Of a stretch of 64,000 nucleotides of DNA, positions 15,986 through 23,990 are shown piece by piece (position 1 is the stretch's first letter; each line of letters opens with the position of its first letter). The stretch lies in contig URCF01000007.1 of the NCBI GenBank assembly GCA_900546365.1, positions 1 through 64,000 of the forward strand, read 5' to 3'. A program made the position numbers and the translations under genes. The notes under the pieces were generated by a model. The model was not told where the DNA came from. It did no database searches and was given only the letters and a program-made list of their open reading frames with translations. This stretch comes from an uncultured Porphyromonadaceae bacterium. Its GTDB lineage: Bacteria; Bacteroidota; Bacteroidia; Bacteroidales; Muribaculaceae.

Positions 15986-18307
15986 ATGAGAAAAACCATT
16001 GCTTTGGCACTTGGGGCCTCCTGCCTCCTTGCATCTGCCAATCCTGTGACTCAAAAGGCCAGCTATCAGGTGATTCCTCTTCCGCAGGCAATCACGGAGC
16101 AGCAGGGCACCCCGTTTGTGCTGTCAGCCTACACCGTCATCGCCTACCCTGAAGGCAACAACAAACTCAAACGCAACGCCGAGCTGCTGGCCGGCTACAT
16201 CTTCAACCTCACCGGCACTCAGCTCCCGGTGGTGAGCAACGCTCCTAAAACCAATGCCATTGTGCTCAAGGACGACCTCAAGAGCGACAACAGCGAGGCA
16301 TACAACCTCACCATCACCCCCGAACTGATCACCATCAACGGCGCCTCACCTGCCGGTAACTTCTACGGATGTCAGACCCTGCGCAAATCCATTCCCGAGC
16401 AGAAGGTGGGTCTTGTGGAGTTCCCTTGCGTCAGCATCTCCGACCAACCCCGGTTCGCCTACCGTGGCGCACATTTCGATGTGAGCCGCCACTTCTTCCC
16501 CGTGGATTCGGTGAAAGCTTTCATTGACATGATTGCCCTCCACAACATTAACAAATTCCACTGGCACATCACTGACGACCAGGGCTGGCGTCTTGAAATC
16601 AAATCGCGCCCCGAGCTCACCACCAAAGGCTCCATACGTCCCGGCACCATGTCAAACAAGGATTTTGATTCTACCGACGGCATCCCCTACGGCGGTTACT
16701 ACACCCAGGATCAAGCCCGTGAGATTGTGAAATATGCCGCTGACCGCCATATCACCGTCATCCCCGAAATCGACCTCCCCGGCCACATGCTCGCCGCCCT
16801 CAAGGCTTACCCCGAGCTCGGATGCACCGGTGGTCCCTATGAACTGTGGACCAAATGGGGTGTGTCCGAAGATGTGCTTTGCGCCGGCAACGACAGCACA
16901 ATCAAATTCATCGATGATGTGCTGGCCGAAGTGGTGGATGTATTCCCCTCGGAGTATATCCATGTGGGTGGCGACGAATGTCCTAAAGTGAGATGGGAGA
17001 GCTGTCCCAAATGTCAGGCCAAAATCAAGCAGCTCGGCCTGAAATCCGACAAACACAGCACCGCCGAACAGAAACTCCAGTCTTACGTGATGACCGAGGC
17101 TTCCAACTCGCTCTCCAAGCGTGGACGAAAGATGATCGGCTGGGACGAGATTCTTGAGGGAGGCCTCACACCGGGCGCGGTGGTCATGTCATGGCGCGGC
17201 ACGGAAGGTGCTATCGAGGCTGCCAAGCAGAACCACTACGCCATCCTCACCCCCACCAACTACTGCTACTTCGACTACTATCAGACCAACGACCGCGCCA
17301 ACGAACCTCTGGCCGGCGGCGGTGTGGTGACTCTTGAGCAGATCTATAATTTCAACCCCGCCCTCGATGCTCTCACCGATGAGCAGAAGAAATATATCAT
17401 GGGCGCTCAGGCCAACCTGTGGTCGGAGTATGTGCCCAACCTATATACAGCCCAGTATCAGGAGCTACCGCGCATGGCGGCCCTCAGCGAAGTGCAGTGG
17501 TGCGAACCTGAAGCCAAGGACTACACCGAATTCCAGCGTCGTCTGCAGCAGATGCTCGCCACCTACGATGCCCTGGGCTATGTTTATGCACGCCACGTGT
17601 TTGACATCACTCCCCACCTCATCAACAACCCTGAAAAAGGGTGCATCACAGCCCACCTATCCACTATGGGCAGCGACGCCAGAATCTTCTACACCCTCGA
17701 TGGCACCGAGCCCACCGAGCAATCCAATCTCTACACCGGTCCGGTGGATCTCAACAAATCATGCACCATCAAAGCTGTGGCCATCCGGCCCTCAGGACGC
17801 AGCCATGTGTGGACCGACAGCGTGGTGTTCAACAAAGCCACTTCCCACGATGTGAAGCTCGCTCACGCTCCCCACTCCCGCTACGCCGCCAACGGTGGCG
17901 CGACTCTTGTGGACGGACGCTTCGGCACCCCCACCTTCACCACCGGCGAATGGGTTGGCTGGGAAGGAAAACCCATCATCGCCACCATCGACCTCGGTAA
18001 GGATGAGGAGATCAGCAAAGCCGGTATCCGCCTGCTGGTGGACACCCCCAACTGGATTTTCGATGCCCGCGGCATAAAGATAGAGGTGTCGGCCAACGGC
18101 AAAAAGTGGACCACCGTGGCCTCCGAGAAATTCGAGCCGATGAAAGCCCACACCGACTACATCAAGCTCCACGAGTACAGCTTCAAGCCCGTGAAAGCAC
18201 GCTATGTGCGCATCACCGCCGAATGTGAAACACACCTGCCTCAATGGCACGGCGTGGGCTACAACAAGCCCGGCTTCATTTTCGCCGACGAAATCATTGT
18301 GGAATAA
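15986..18307 (+). CDS. Secreted beta-N-acetylhexosaminidase (GH20)
   Basis: A 773-residue exported exo-glycosidase that removes terminal GlcNAc/GalNAc, probably from mucin or other host glycans. Signal peptide about 1-19; GH20b N-terminal domain about 25-145; catalytic TIM barrel about 148-500 with the substrate-assisted Asp-Glu pair in YIHVGGDECP (about residue 330), the HWHITDDQGWR strand and IPEIDLPGH. Then a chitobiase-type C-terminal domain (FYTLDGTEPTEQS, about 555-620) and an F5/8-type-C (CBM32-like) carbohydrate-binding domain (about 625-773). It stands alone with its own promoter and a strong terminator, outside any visible polysaccharide-utilisation locus. Confidence 0.95.
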   Translation: MRKTIALALGASCLLASANPVTQKASYQVIPLPQAITEQQGTPFVLSAYTVIAYPEGNNKLKRNAELLAGYIFNLTGTQLPVVSNAPKTNAIVLKDDLKSDNSEAYNLTITPELITINGASPAGNFYGCQTLRKSIPEQKVGLVEFPCVSISDQPRFAYRGAHFDVSRHFFPVDSVKAFIDMIALHNINKFHWHITDDQGWRLEIKSRPELTTKGSIRPGTMSNKDFDSTDGIPYGGYYTQDQAREIVKYAADRHITVIPEIDLPGHMLAALKAYPELGCTGGPYELWTKWGVSEDVLCAGNDSTIKFIDDVLAEVVDVFPSEYIHVGGDECPKVRWESCPKCQAKIKQLGLKSDKHSTAEQKLQSYVMTEASNSLSKRGRKMIGWDEILEGGLTPGAVVMSWRGTEGAIEAAKQNHYAILTPTNYCYFDYYQTNDRANEPLAGGGVVTLEQIYNFNPALDALTDEQKKYIMGAQANLWSEYVPNLYTAQYQELPRMAALSEVQWCEPEAKDYTEFQRRLQQMLATYDALGYVYARHVFDITPHLINNPEKGCITAHLSTMGSDARIFYTLDGTEPTEQSNLYTGPVDLNKSCTIKAVAIRPSGRSHVWTDSVVFNKATSHDVKLAHAPHSRYAANGGATLVDGRFGTPTFTTGEWVGWEGKPIIATIDLGKDEEISKAGIRLLVDTPNWIFDARGIKIEVSANGKKWTTVASEKFEPMKAHTDYIKLHEYSFKPVKARYVRITAECETHLPQWHGVGYNKPGFIFADEIIVE

Positions 18308-18328
18308 TTCCACCTAACCAGCTATACC

Positions 18329-18361
18329 ATCAGGGAGGCCCGCAGCCTCCCTGATTTTTTT
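18329..18361 (+). terminator. Terminator of GH20 gene
   Basis: Perfect 10-bp stem ATCAGGGAGG (18329-18338) with CCTCCCTGAT (18346-18355), 7-nt loop, then a run of T to 18361. Confidence 0.88.
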
Positions 18362-18379
18362 ATGGATATGATGGAAGTT

Positions 18380-18415
18380 ATAAACAAAATCAGAGGCCAC
18401 CCGAAAGTGACCTCT
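18380..18415 (-). terminator. Terminator of tRNA-Arg
   Basis: A 9-bp stem with one G-U pair (18392-18400 with 18407-18415) lies 5 nt past the tRNA 3' end. On the minus strand it is followed by ATTTTGTTTAT. Confidence 0.65.
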
Positions 18416-18420
18416 GTGAG

Positions 18421-18494
18421 TGACTCGCACAGGATTCAAACCTGTAACCTTCTGATCCGTAGTCAGATGCTCTATTCAGTTGAGCTAGCGAGCC
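18421..18494 (-). tRNA. tRNA-Arg (anticodon ACG)
   Basis: The minus strand folds as a full cloverleaf. Acceptor arms are GGCTCGC and GCGAGTC with discriminator A at 18421. The D arm is GCTC/GAGC. The anticodon stem TCTGA/TCAGA carries the loop CTACGGA, giving anticodon ACG (read as ICG, decoding CGU/CGC/CGA). The T arm is ACAGG/CCTGT with loop TTTGAAT. No CCA is encoded. It has its own consensus promoter and terminator, so it is a single-gene transcript. Confidence 0.95.
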
Positions 18495-18532
18495 TCCTTG
18501 GCTCAAACGCGCTATTTTCGCGTTTGCGGATG

Positions 18533-18564
18533 CAAAGTTACTGCGTTTTTTGATATTTGCCAAA
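18533..18564 (-). promoter_or_regulatory. Consensus promoter for tRNA-Arg
   Basis: Minus-strand TTTG (18561-18564), 20 nt, TAACTTTG (18533-18540). Between it and the tRNA a short inverted repeat (AAACGCG...CGCGTTT, about 18505-18525) would form a hairpin in the 5' leader. Confidence 0.7.
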
Positions 18565-18699
18565 TATTATCGCCATTTTTTTCACCAAAAATCACAAAAC
18601 GCTATCCCAAAGCTTATTGGTTACGCGCAATTACTGCTTTCCGGTTATTCACCATCCACAAACATCCGGATAGGAATCTGTAACACCCCATTCAATAAT

Positions 18700-19773
18700 A
18701 TGGAGTATTCAATAATATGGAGCCCCAACCATCTTGAGTGGTTTGATGTTTATATTGATAAAAACCACGATATGACATACGACACCATATTCTCGGATTT
18801 CCTTACACAACTCGGCGTGCCACACACCCGATGCTGGAGCAACCGCCAATTTTGCTCGATGCCTTTCCAGTCGCTGTTCGGCCTGAAGAAGCTGATGCAA
18901 ACCTACGGTGTGGAAAGCGAAGGGTGGATGGTTGACGACAAAACCGTTCTGCCGCAGCTCCCCGTGCCGTTTATCGCAGGTATAGAGGGAGGATATGTGA
19001 TTGTGACAAGCACCGGTCCCGATGGCGTGGAATATATTTCGGATGGTGAACGGCTCATGATGCCATGCAGCGAATTCATGCAAGCTTGGAGCGGTGTGAT
19101 ACTATCCGCCCATCCCGATGAGAACTCCTCCGAACCCGACTACAAGATGCACCGCATCGAGGAACTGGCCCAGGAAGCCAAGCGGTACGCGATGTGGGGA
19201 GGGGTATTTTTCCTCATCGCCTATCTGTTTGTGGTCAATGGACTTTGGCGCATGCCATGGAGCTGGGGCGTGATGCTGGTAGATATCGCCGGACTTGTGC
19301 TCACTTATATGCTGCTCCAAAAAACGCTGAAAATCAAAAATCGTGCCGCCGACCGCGTGTGCGGCGTGCTTCAGAAAGAAGGGTGCGACCATGTGCTGGA
19401 GCTGAAGGCATCCAAATTTTTCGGACTGTTCAGCTGGAGCGAAGTAGGATTCACTTACTTCTCGGTGAGCTTCATAGCACTGCTCACCTGCCCCACCCTG
19501 CTGCCCACGCTTGCGGCCATCAACATCTGCTGTCTGCCGTTCACATGCTGGAGCATCTGGTATCAGAAATTCCGCGCCAGGCACTGGTGCACCTTGTGCG
19601 TGAGCGTGCAAGGATGCCTGTGGCTGCTGTTCATCTGCTATCTGTGCGGCGGCTGGGTGGCACTAGCGTGGCCGCTGACAGCCAATTTTTTCGCCCTCGG
19701 CATATCCTATTTAGTTGTGCTCCTGGCTCTCAACCGCATCATGCCACGCTTTGACAAATCTTCCGAACAATGA
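18700..19773 (+). CDS. C39-peptidase-like / VKOR-family membrane thiol oxidoreductase
   Basis: A 357-residue protein from the ATG at 18700. The N-terminal 150 residues resemble a bacteriocin-type C39 peptidase domain (FSDFLTQLGVPHTR, VPFIAGIEGGYVIV, SEFMQAWSGVIL), but the catalytic Cys is not visible and the usual His before YVIV is Gly, so it is probably not a protease. A membrane helix (about 168-188) leads into a VKOR domain with the paired cysteines Cys221/Cys229 (VCGVLQKEGCDHVL) and the CxxC Cys297-Cys300 (HWCTLC). VKOR passes electrons from DsbA-like partners to quinones. No C-terminal thioredoxin domain follows. The next ORF overlaps its stop (ATGA). Confidence 0.82.
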   Translation: MEYSIIWSPNHLEWFDVYIDKNHDMTYDTIFSDFLTQLGVPHTRCWSNRQFCSMPFQSLFGLKKLMQTYGVESEGWMVDDKTVLPQLPVPFIAGIEGGYVIVTSTGPDGVEYISDGERLMMPCSEFMQAWSGVILSAHPDENSSEPDYKMHRIEELAQEAKRYAMWGGVFFLIAYLFVVNGLWRMPWSWGVMLVDIAGLVLTYMLLQKTLKIKNRAADRVCGVLQKEGCDHVLELKASKFFGLFSWSEVGFTYFSVSFIALLTCPTLLPTLAAINICCLPFTCWSIWYQKFRARHWCTLCVSVQGCLWLLFICYLCGGWVALAWPLTANFFALGISYLVVLLALNRIMPRFDKSSEQ

Positions 19774-19979
19774 AACCGAAACATATACCCCAACCCGACA
19801 GCCAAGGCATACACAAACTCAATGCCATGGAGCTCAACAAGGAACGGTTCAAACCCAAACAGACTGTGCTCACCCCCGAACTCGTGGAGGAGCTCATGAA
19901 ACAACGGCAGGACCTTACCGACTCTGCAGCTCACGCCGCTCGTAGTGGCGATACAGATAGAACAGCAGCAGAGAGCTGA
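19770..19979 (+). CDS. Small ORF coupled to the C39-like/VKOR gene, unknown
   Basis: A 69-residue ORF whose ATG overlaps the VKOR stop (ATGA), suggesting translational coupling. The protein is polar and helical in the middle (KLNAMELNKERF, TPELVEELMKQRQ), has no cysteine, no double-Gly leader cleavage site and no signal peptide. Its last 65 bp lie antisense to the end of the MFS gene and may be spurious, although the part up to about residue 48 sits in otherwise uncovered DNA. It could be a modified-peptide precursor, a small regulator, or nothing; I do not recognise it. Confidence 0.4.
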   Translation: MKPKHIPQPDSQGIHKLNAMELNKERFKPKQTVLTPELVEELMKQRQDLTDSAAHAARSGDTDRTAAES

Positions 19980-21075
19980 CCGCCAACAGCGGCACTCCCG
20001 CAAGCGCGGGCGCGGCATAACCAAACCCATGGTTGATCACCATGCCACCTATCCATGCGGCAATAGCATTGCCGAGATTGAAAGAGATCTGTATGCCGGC
20101 GGCACCAAGCATCTCCCCGCCTTTGGAATAGCGCACTATCAGGAACTGTAGCGGCCCTCCTATGCCAAACAACCCGGCTGTGCCCACAAAGGTGAGCGCG
20201 GCCTCCACCCATCCGTAGGCGGCGCACACATATATCACCACCATCACCGGTATCATCAAAGTGGCTATCATGCCCGACACCAGTGAGGCGGCACACCTGT
20301 CGGCGAGGCGCCCTCCGATGAGATTGCCGGCAAACATACCGAATCCCGCCACCACCATTATCATAGGCAGTGAACCCGAACTGAACCCCGACATGCTCGT
20401 GAGCAGCGGATCCACATAGCTGTACCAGCAGTATATGCCTGTCTGTCCGAATATTGTGCCGCCGAATATGAGCCACGGTGCGGCATGCTTGAGAAACGAG
20501 AACTGGCCCTTGAATCCATGGTCGGCAATCTTCCCCACATCCGGCACAAACAGCTTGATGCACACCAGCGCAAGCATGGCAGCAAGCGCCACGATGCCGA
20601 AAGTGAACCGCCATGAGAAATGCTCGGTGAGGAATGTCACGCCGGGCACTCCCGCAAGAGTGGCCACCGTCATCCCCGCCACCATTATCGACACCGCCTG
20701 AGCCTTATGTCCATCCGGGGCAAGACGCTGTGCCACAATCGCACCCACACCGAAATATGCTCCATGGGGCAACCCGGATATGAACCGGGCCGCGAGCATG
20801 GTGTAGAACTCCGGAGCGAGAGCTGTGAATGTGTTTCCGGCAAGTATCATCGCCGCAAGCATCAGCATAAGCTTGCGCAACGACATACGGCGAAAAAACA
20901 GCAGCGCCGGCGCACCGAAGGTGACACCAAGCGCGTATGCCGATATCAAGTGACCCGCTTCGGCCACCGATATATTGAAATCCGTTGCCAGCACACTGAG
21001 GATGCCCATCATGGCAAACTCAGCTATACCGAGCGCGAATGTGCCCAGTGACAACGATATCAAACCTTTGTTCAT
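19915..21075 (-). CDS. MFS transporter, DHA1/AraJ-like family
   Basis: A 386-residue, 12-helix major-facilitator protein. The opening FALGIAEFAMMGILSVLATDFNIS and the segment ISGLPHGAYFGVGAIVA are characteristic of the AraJ/YdhP-type DHA1 drug or sugar efflux group, and the helix 2-3 loop carries the basic FFRRMSLRKLM motif. Substrate unknown. It starts 14 bp after the FKBP stop and is the last gene of the glyS-lemA-FKBP-MFS run. Its C-terminal 65 bp face the end of the small ORF on the plus strand. Confidence 0.88.
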   Translation of the reverse strand: MNKGLISLSLGTFALGIAEFAMMGILSVLATDFNISVAEAGHLISAYALGVTFGAPALLFFRRMSLRKLMLMLAAMILAGNTFTALAPEFYTMLAARFISGLPHGAYFGVGAIVAQRLAPDGHKAQAVSIMVAGMTVATLAGVPGVTFLTEHFSWRFTFGIVALAAMLALVCIKLFVPDVGKIADHGFKGQFSFLKHAAPWLIFGGTIFGQTGIYCWYSYVDPLLTSMSGFSSGSLPMIMVVAGFGMFAGNLIGGRLADRCAASLVSGMIATLMIPVMVVIYVCAAYGWVEAALTFVGTAGLFGIGGPLQFLIVRYSKGGEMLGAAGIQISFNLGNAIAAWIGGMVINHGFGYAAPALAGVPLLAVSSLLLFYLYRHYERRELQSR

Positions 21076-21089
21076 CTTTTACCCGATCC

Positions 21090-21641
21090 TTACGGCAGTT
21101 GATAGCCGGGCACATCCTTCAGCTTCATGCTGAACCGCAGCACTGAATAAGGATTCACACCGGAGGTCACACTCTCGCCGTAGGCCTGGTCGGCGGGGAT
21201 TACCACATCCACCGAATCGCCAACGTGCATGTTGGTCAGCGCAATCTGCCATCCGGCGATAGTGTTGGCAGGCTTGATGGTGATGACGCTGTCGGTGTTG
21301 GCAAACGATGTGTCAAACTGCTCGCCATTGTAGTAGTATCCCACATACTTCACGCTCACGGTGCTTGTGATAAACGGCACATAATTGTTCTGCGTCAAGG
21401 CGCGGTCATTATAATAATGTATCAGCACCTGCGAGCCCGGATACCATGACGGGCTGAGCACCTCGTAGAACGGAGTGCCGTCATCGTTGGTGCGATTCTT
21501 CTCCTGCTCAAACCATGCATTGTTGGCATCGCGCCAGTCAGCATAGCGGCTCCAGGTGTCATCGTTATCGTCGCTGCACGACACCGCAGCAATTGCGAGT
21601 GCCGGCAGAGCGACAAAAAGCATTTTGAGTTTGTTAATCAT
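21090..21641 (-). CDS. FKBP-type peptidyl-prolyl isomerase lipoprotein
   Basis: A 183-residue lipoprotein (Cys about 22 in AAVSCSDD) starting at the ATG at 21641, 5 bp after the lemA-like stop. The N-terminal third has no clear domain. The C-terminal part is an FKBP fold: VSVKYVGYYYNGEQFDTSF, then ITIKPANTIAGWQIALTNMHVGDSVDVVIPADQAYG. FKBPs speed Xaa-Pro isomerisation during folding; as a lipoprotein it would act on exported proteins. Several aromatic active-site positions are replaced compared with canonical FKBP12, so enzyme activity should not be assumed. Confidence 0.88.
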   Translation of the reverse strand: MINKLKMLFVALPALAIAAVSCSDDNDDTWSRYADWRDANNAWFEQEKNRTNDDGTPFYEVLSPSWYPGSQVLIHYYNDRALTQNNYVPFITSTVSVKYVGYYYNGEQFDTSFANTDSVITIKPANTIAGWQIALTNMHVGDSVDVVIPADQAYGESVTSGVNPYSVLRFSMKLKDVPGYQLP

Positions 21642-21646
21642 CTTGG

Positions 21647-22240
21647 TCAATCGTTGAAATTCACCTCGGGAGCTTTCTCGGCGCCCGCTTCGGCCTTGAA
21701 TTGCGGCTTGGCGTCAAACCCGAACCACGAGGCATAAATCACCGTAGGAAATTTTTTGATGGAGGCATTGTAGTCAGCCACCACCTGAGTGAATCGGGTA
21801 CGGGCTGTGGCCACACGGTTCTCTGTTCCCTCGAGCTGAGCCTGAAGGTCGCGGAAATTCTCGTTGGCCTTGAGGTCGGGATAATTCTCTGTCACAGCAA
21901 GAAGCCTGCTGAGAGCCGAGGACAATTCGCCCTGCGCCTGCTGGAATTGTGCCAGTGTCTCCTCATTCAGATTAGAAGCGTCGATAGTCACGGAAGTGGC
22001 TTTAGCCCTTGCTTGTGTCACCTCCTCGAGGGTTTTGCTCTCATGCTGGGCATACCCCTTGACAGTGGCCACAAGATTGGGTATCAGGTCGGCGCGACGC
22101 TGATATTGATTCTCCACTTCAGCCCACGAGCTTTCCACCTGCTGCTGTTTGTCCACCAGCGAGTTGTAGTTGCATGAGCTCAGGCTCACACATGCCACCA
22201 ATGCCACGATGGCTGAAATCAATTTATGCTTCATATTCAT
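21647..22240 (-). CDS. LemA family lipoprotein
   Basis: A 197-residue LemA protein with the defining helical bundle: LVDKQQQVESSWAEVENQYQRRADLIPNLV followed by VKGYAQHE, and LLAVTENYPDLKANENFRDLQ. The N terminus carries a lipobox (LSSC, Cys about 23), so it is anchored facing the periplasm. LemA proteins are widespread and of uncertain role; some are linked to membrane or secretion stress. The ATG overlaps the glyS stop (ATGA). Confidence 0.93.
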   Translation of the reverse strand: MNMKHKLISAIVALVACVSLSSCNYNSLVDKQQQVESSWAEVENQYQRRADLIPNLVATVKGYAQHESKTLEEVTQARAKATSVTIDASNLNEETLAQFQQAQGELSSALSRLLAVTENYPDLKANENFRDLQAQLEGTENRVATARTRFTQVVADYNASIKKFPTVIYASWFGFDAKPQFKAEAGAEKAPEVNFND

Positions 22241-23781
22241 GCGAGTTTGCGCAAAAGCGAGGTGAGGCTCACTTTGTCGTGGATAATCTTGTGAAGGTCG
22301 GCCACAGCCACACGCGACTGCTGCATGGAATCACGTTCACGGAGGGTCACGGTGCCATCTTCAAGTGTCTGGTGGTCAACAGTGATGCAATAGGGTGTGC
22401 CGATAGCATCCTGACGGCGGTAGCGCTTGCCGATGGAGTCTTTCTCCTCATAGTGGGTGGCGAAGTCAAATTTGAGGTCGTTGACAATCTCACGGGCCTT
22501 CTCGGGAAGACCATCCTTACGCACCAGAGGCATCACCGCACATTTCACGGGAGCCAACGCTGCCGGAAGGTGGAGCACCACACGCGAGTCACCGCCCTCG
22601 AGCTGCTGTTCCTCATAGCTGGAGCAGAGCACCGACAGGAACATACGGTCAACACCGATGGAGGTTTCAATCACAAACGGAGTGTAGCTTTCGTTGAGCT
22701 CCGGATCGAAATATTTGATATTCTTGCCGGAGAATTTCTCATGCTGCGACAAGTCGAAGTTGGTGCGGGAATGAATACCTTCCACTTCCTTGAAGCCGAA
22801 CGGCATCTCAAATTCAATGTCGGTGGCGGCGTTGGCATAGTGGGCCAGCTTCTCGTGGTCGTGATAGCGGTACTGGGCATTGTGCAGGCCGAGAGCCTTG
22901 TGCCATTTCAGGCGCCACTCTTTCCACTGGGCAAACCAGTTGAGCTCCTCACCGGGACGAACGAAGAACTGCATCTCCATCTGCTCAAACTCGCGCATGC
23001 GGAAGATGAACTGGCGGGCCACAATCTCGTTGCGGAAAGCCTTACCGATCTGGGCGATACCGAACGGTATGCGCATACGGCCTGTTTTCTGCACATTGAG
23101 ATAGTTCACGAATATACCTTGGGCGGTTTCGGGACGCAGATACACAGTCATGGCTCCGTCGGCGGTGCTACCCATCTCGGTGGAGAACATGAGGTTGAAC
23201 TGGCGCACATCGGTCCAGTTTTTGGTGCCGCTGATGGGGCACACAATCTCCTGGTCGATGATTATCTGCTTGAGGTCCTCGAGGTCGTTATTGTTCATGG
23301 CGGCGGCAAACCGTTCGTGGAGAGCATCGCGCTTGGCCTTATGCTCAAGCACGCGAGGATTGGTGTCGCGGAACAGAGCCTCATCAAACGAATCGCCGAA
23401 TCTCTTCTTGGCTTTAGCTACCTCTTTTTCTATCTTCTCGTCCATCTTGGCGATATGATCTTCGATGAGCACATCGGCGCGATAGCGCTTCTTGGAGTCG
23501 CGGTTGTCAATCAAAGGATCGTTGAACGCATCCACATGACCGGACGCTTTCCAGATGGTGGGGTGCATGAAAATAGCGGAGTCGATGCCCACAATGTTGT
23601 CGTGAAGCAGGGTCATCGAATCCCACCAGTAGCGTTTGATATTGTTTTTAAGCTCCACGCCGTTCTGACCGTAGTCATAAACGGCTCCGAGACCGTCGTA
23701 GATTTCGCTGGAGGGGAACACAAAGCCGTATTCCTTGGCGTGAGACACTATCTTCTTGAAAGTTTCTTCTTGCTGTGCCAT
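22237..23781 (-). CDS. glyS: Glycine--tRNA ligase (single-chain, alpha2 type)
   Basis: A 514-residue class II synthetase of the dimeric eukaryote/archaeal-like type usual in Bacteroidota. Visible hallmarks: FKKIVSHAKEYGFVFPSSEIYDGL at the N terminus, motif 2 (FRNEIVARQFIFRMREFEQMEMQFF), motif 3 (SIGVDRMFLSVL) and the C-terminal anticodon-binding domain (LAPVKCAVMPLVRK...). I chose the ATG at 23781 (MAQQEETF); the frame stays open to 23823 but that would cross the promoter leader. It heads a four-gene operon with lemA-like, FKBP and MFS genes, joined by ATGA or near-ATGA junctions. Confidence 0.97.
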   Translation of the reverse strand: MAQQEETFKKIVSHAKEYGFVFPSSEIYDGLGAVYDYGQNGVELKNNIKRYWWDSMTLLHDNIVGIDSAIFMHPTIWKASGHVDAFNDPLIDNRDSKKRYRADVLIEDHIAKMDEKIEKEVAKAKKRFGDSFDEALFRDTNPRVLEHKAKRDALHERFAAAMNNNDLEDLKQIIIDQEIVCPISGTKNWTDVRQFNLMFSTEMGSTADGAMTVYLRPETAQGIFVNYLNVQKTGRMRIPFGIAQIGKAFRNEIVARQFIFRMREFEQMEMQFFVRPGEELNWFAQWKEWRLKWHKALGLHNAQYRYHDHEKLAHYANAATDIEFEMPFGFKEVEGIHSRTNFDLSQHEKFSGKNIKYFDPELNESYTPFVIETSIGVDRMFLSVLCSSYEEQQLEGGDSRVVLHLPAALAPVKCAVMPLVRKDGLPEKAREIVNDLKFDFATHYEEKDSIGKRYRRQDAIGTPYCITVDHQTLEDGTVTLRERDSMQQSRVAVADLHKIIHDKVSLTSLLRKLA

Positions 23782-23820
23782 GATAATATGGTGTGAAATG
23801 GGTTGATTTGTTTCAAAGTG

Positions 23821-23851
23821 CAAATATACTAACTTCCCATCACTTCACAAA
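23821..23851 (-). promoter_or_regulatory. Consensus promoter for the glyS operon
   Basis: Minus-strand TTTG (23848-23851), exactly 19 nt, TATATTTG (23821-23828), about 40 bp before the glyS ATG. This is one of the best matches in the window. Confidence 0.82.
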
Positions 23852-23990
23852 ATCTAATTTCACAACCATCGATGCTGTTTCCTGTCAAAATCACGCCATA
23901 CACTGCACCCCGCCTGTCAAAATGAAAGGAGCCATCCTCTATCCACTGAAAAGCTCCGCAGCAACCGGGGCGGCCTGATTGCAATGCTCG

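Noticed and set aside
18421..18494. Integration site of a mobile element at tRNA-Arg
   Set aside because: No integrase and no duplicated tRNA 3' end are visible nearby; the tRNA has its own promoter and terminator and housekeeping neighbours.
22174..23796. 540-codon plus-strand frame opposite glyS
   Set aside because: It is the mirror frame of glyS, whose class II motifs are unmistakable; the plus reading shows no known fold and is rich in His/Val/Gly as expected of an antisense shadow.
23829..23990. Possible small RNA in the gap between glyS promoter and mutS2
   Set aside because: Only an 11-bp direct repeat (CCTGTCAAAAT at 23881 and 23913) is present; there is no promoter pointing into the gap and no terminator hairpin.
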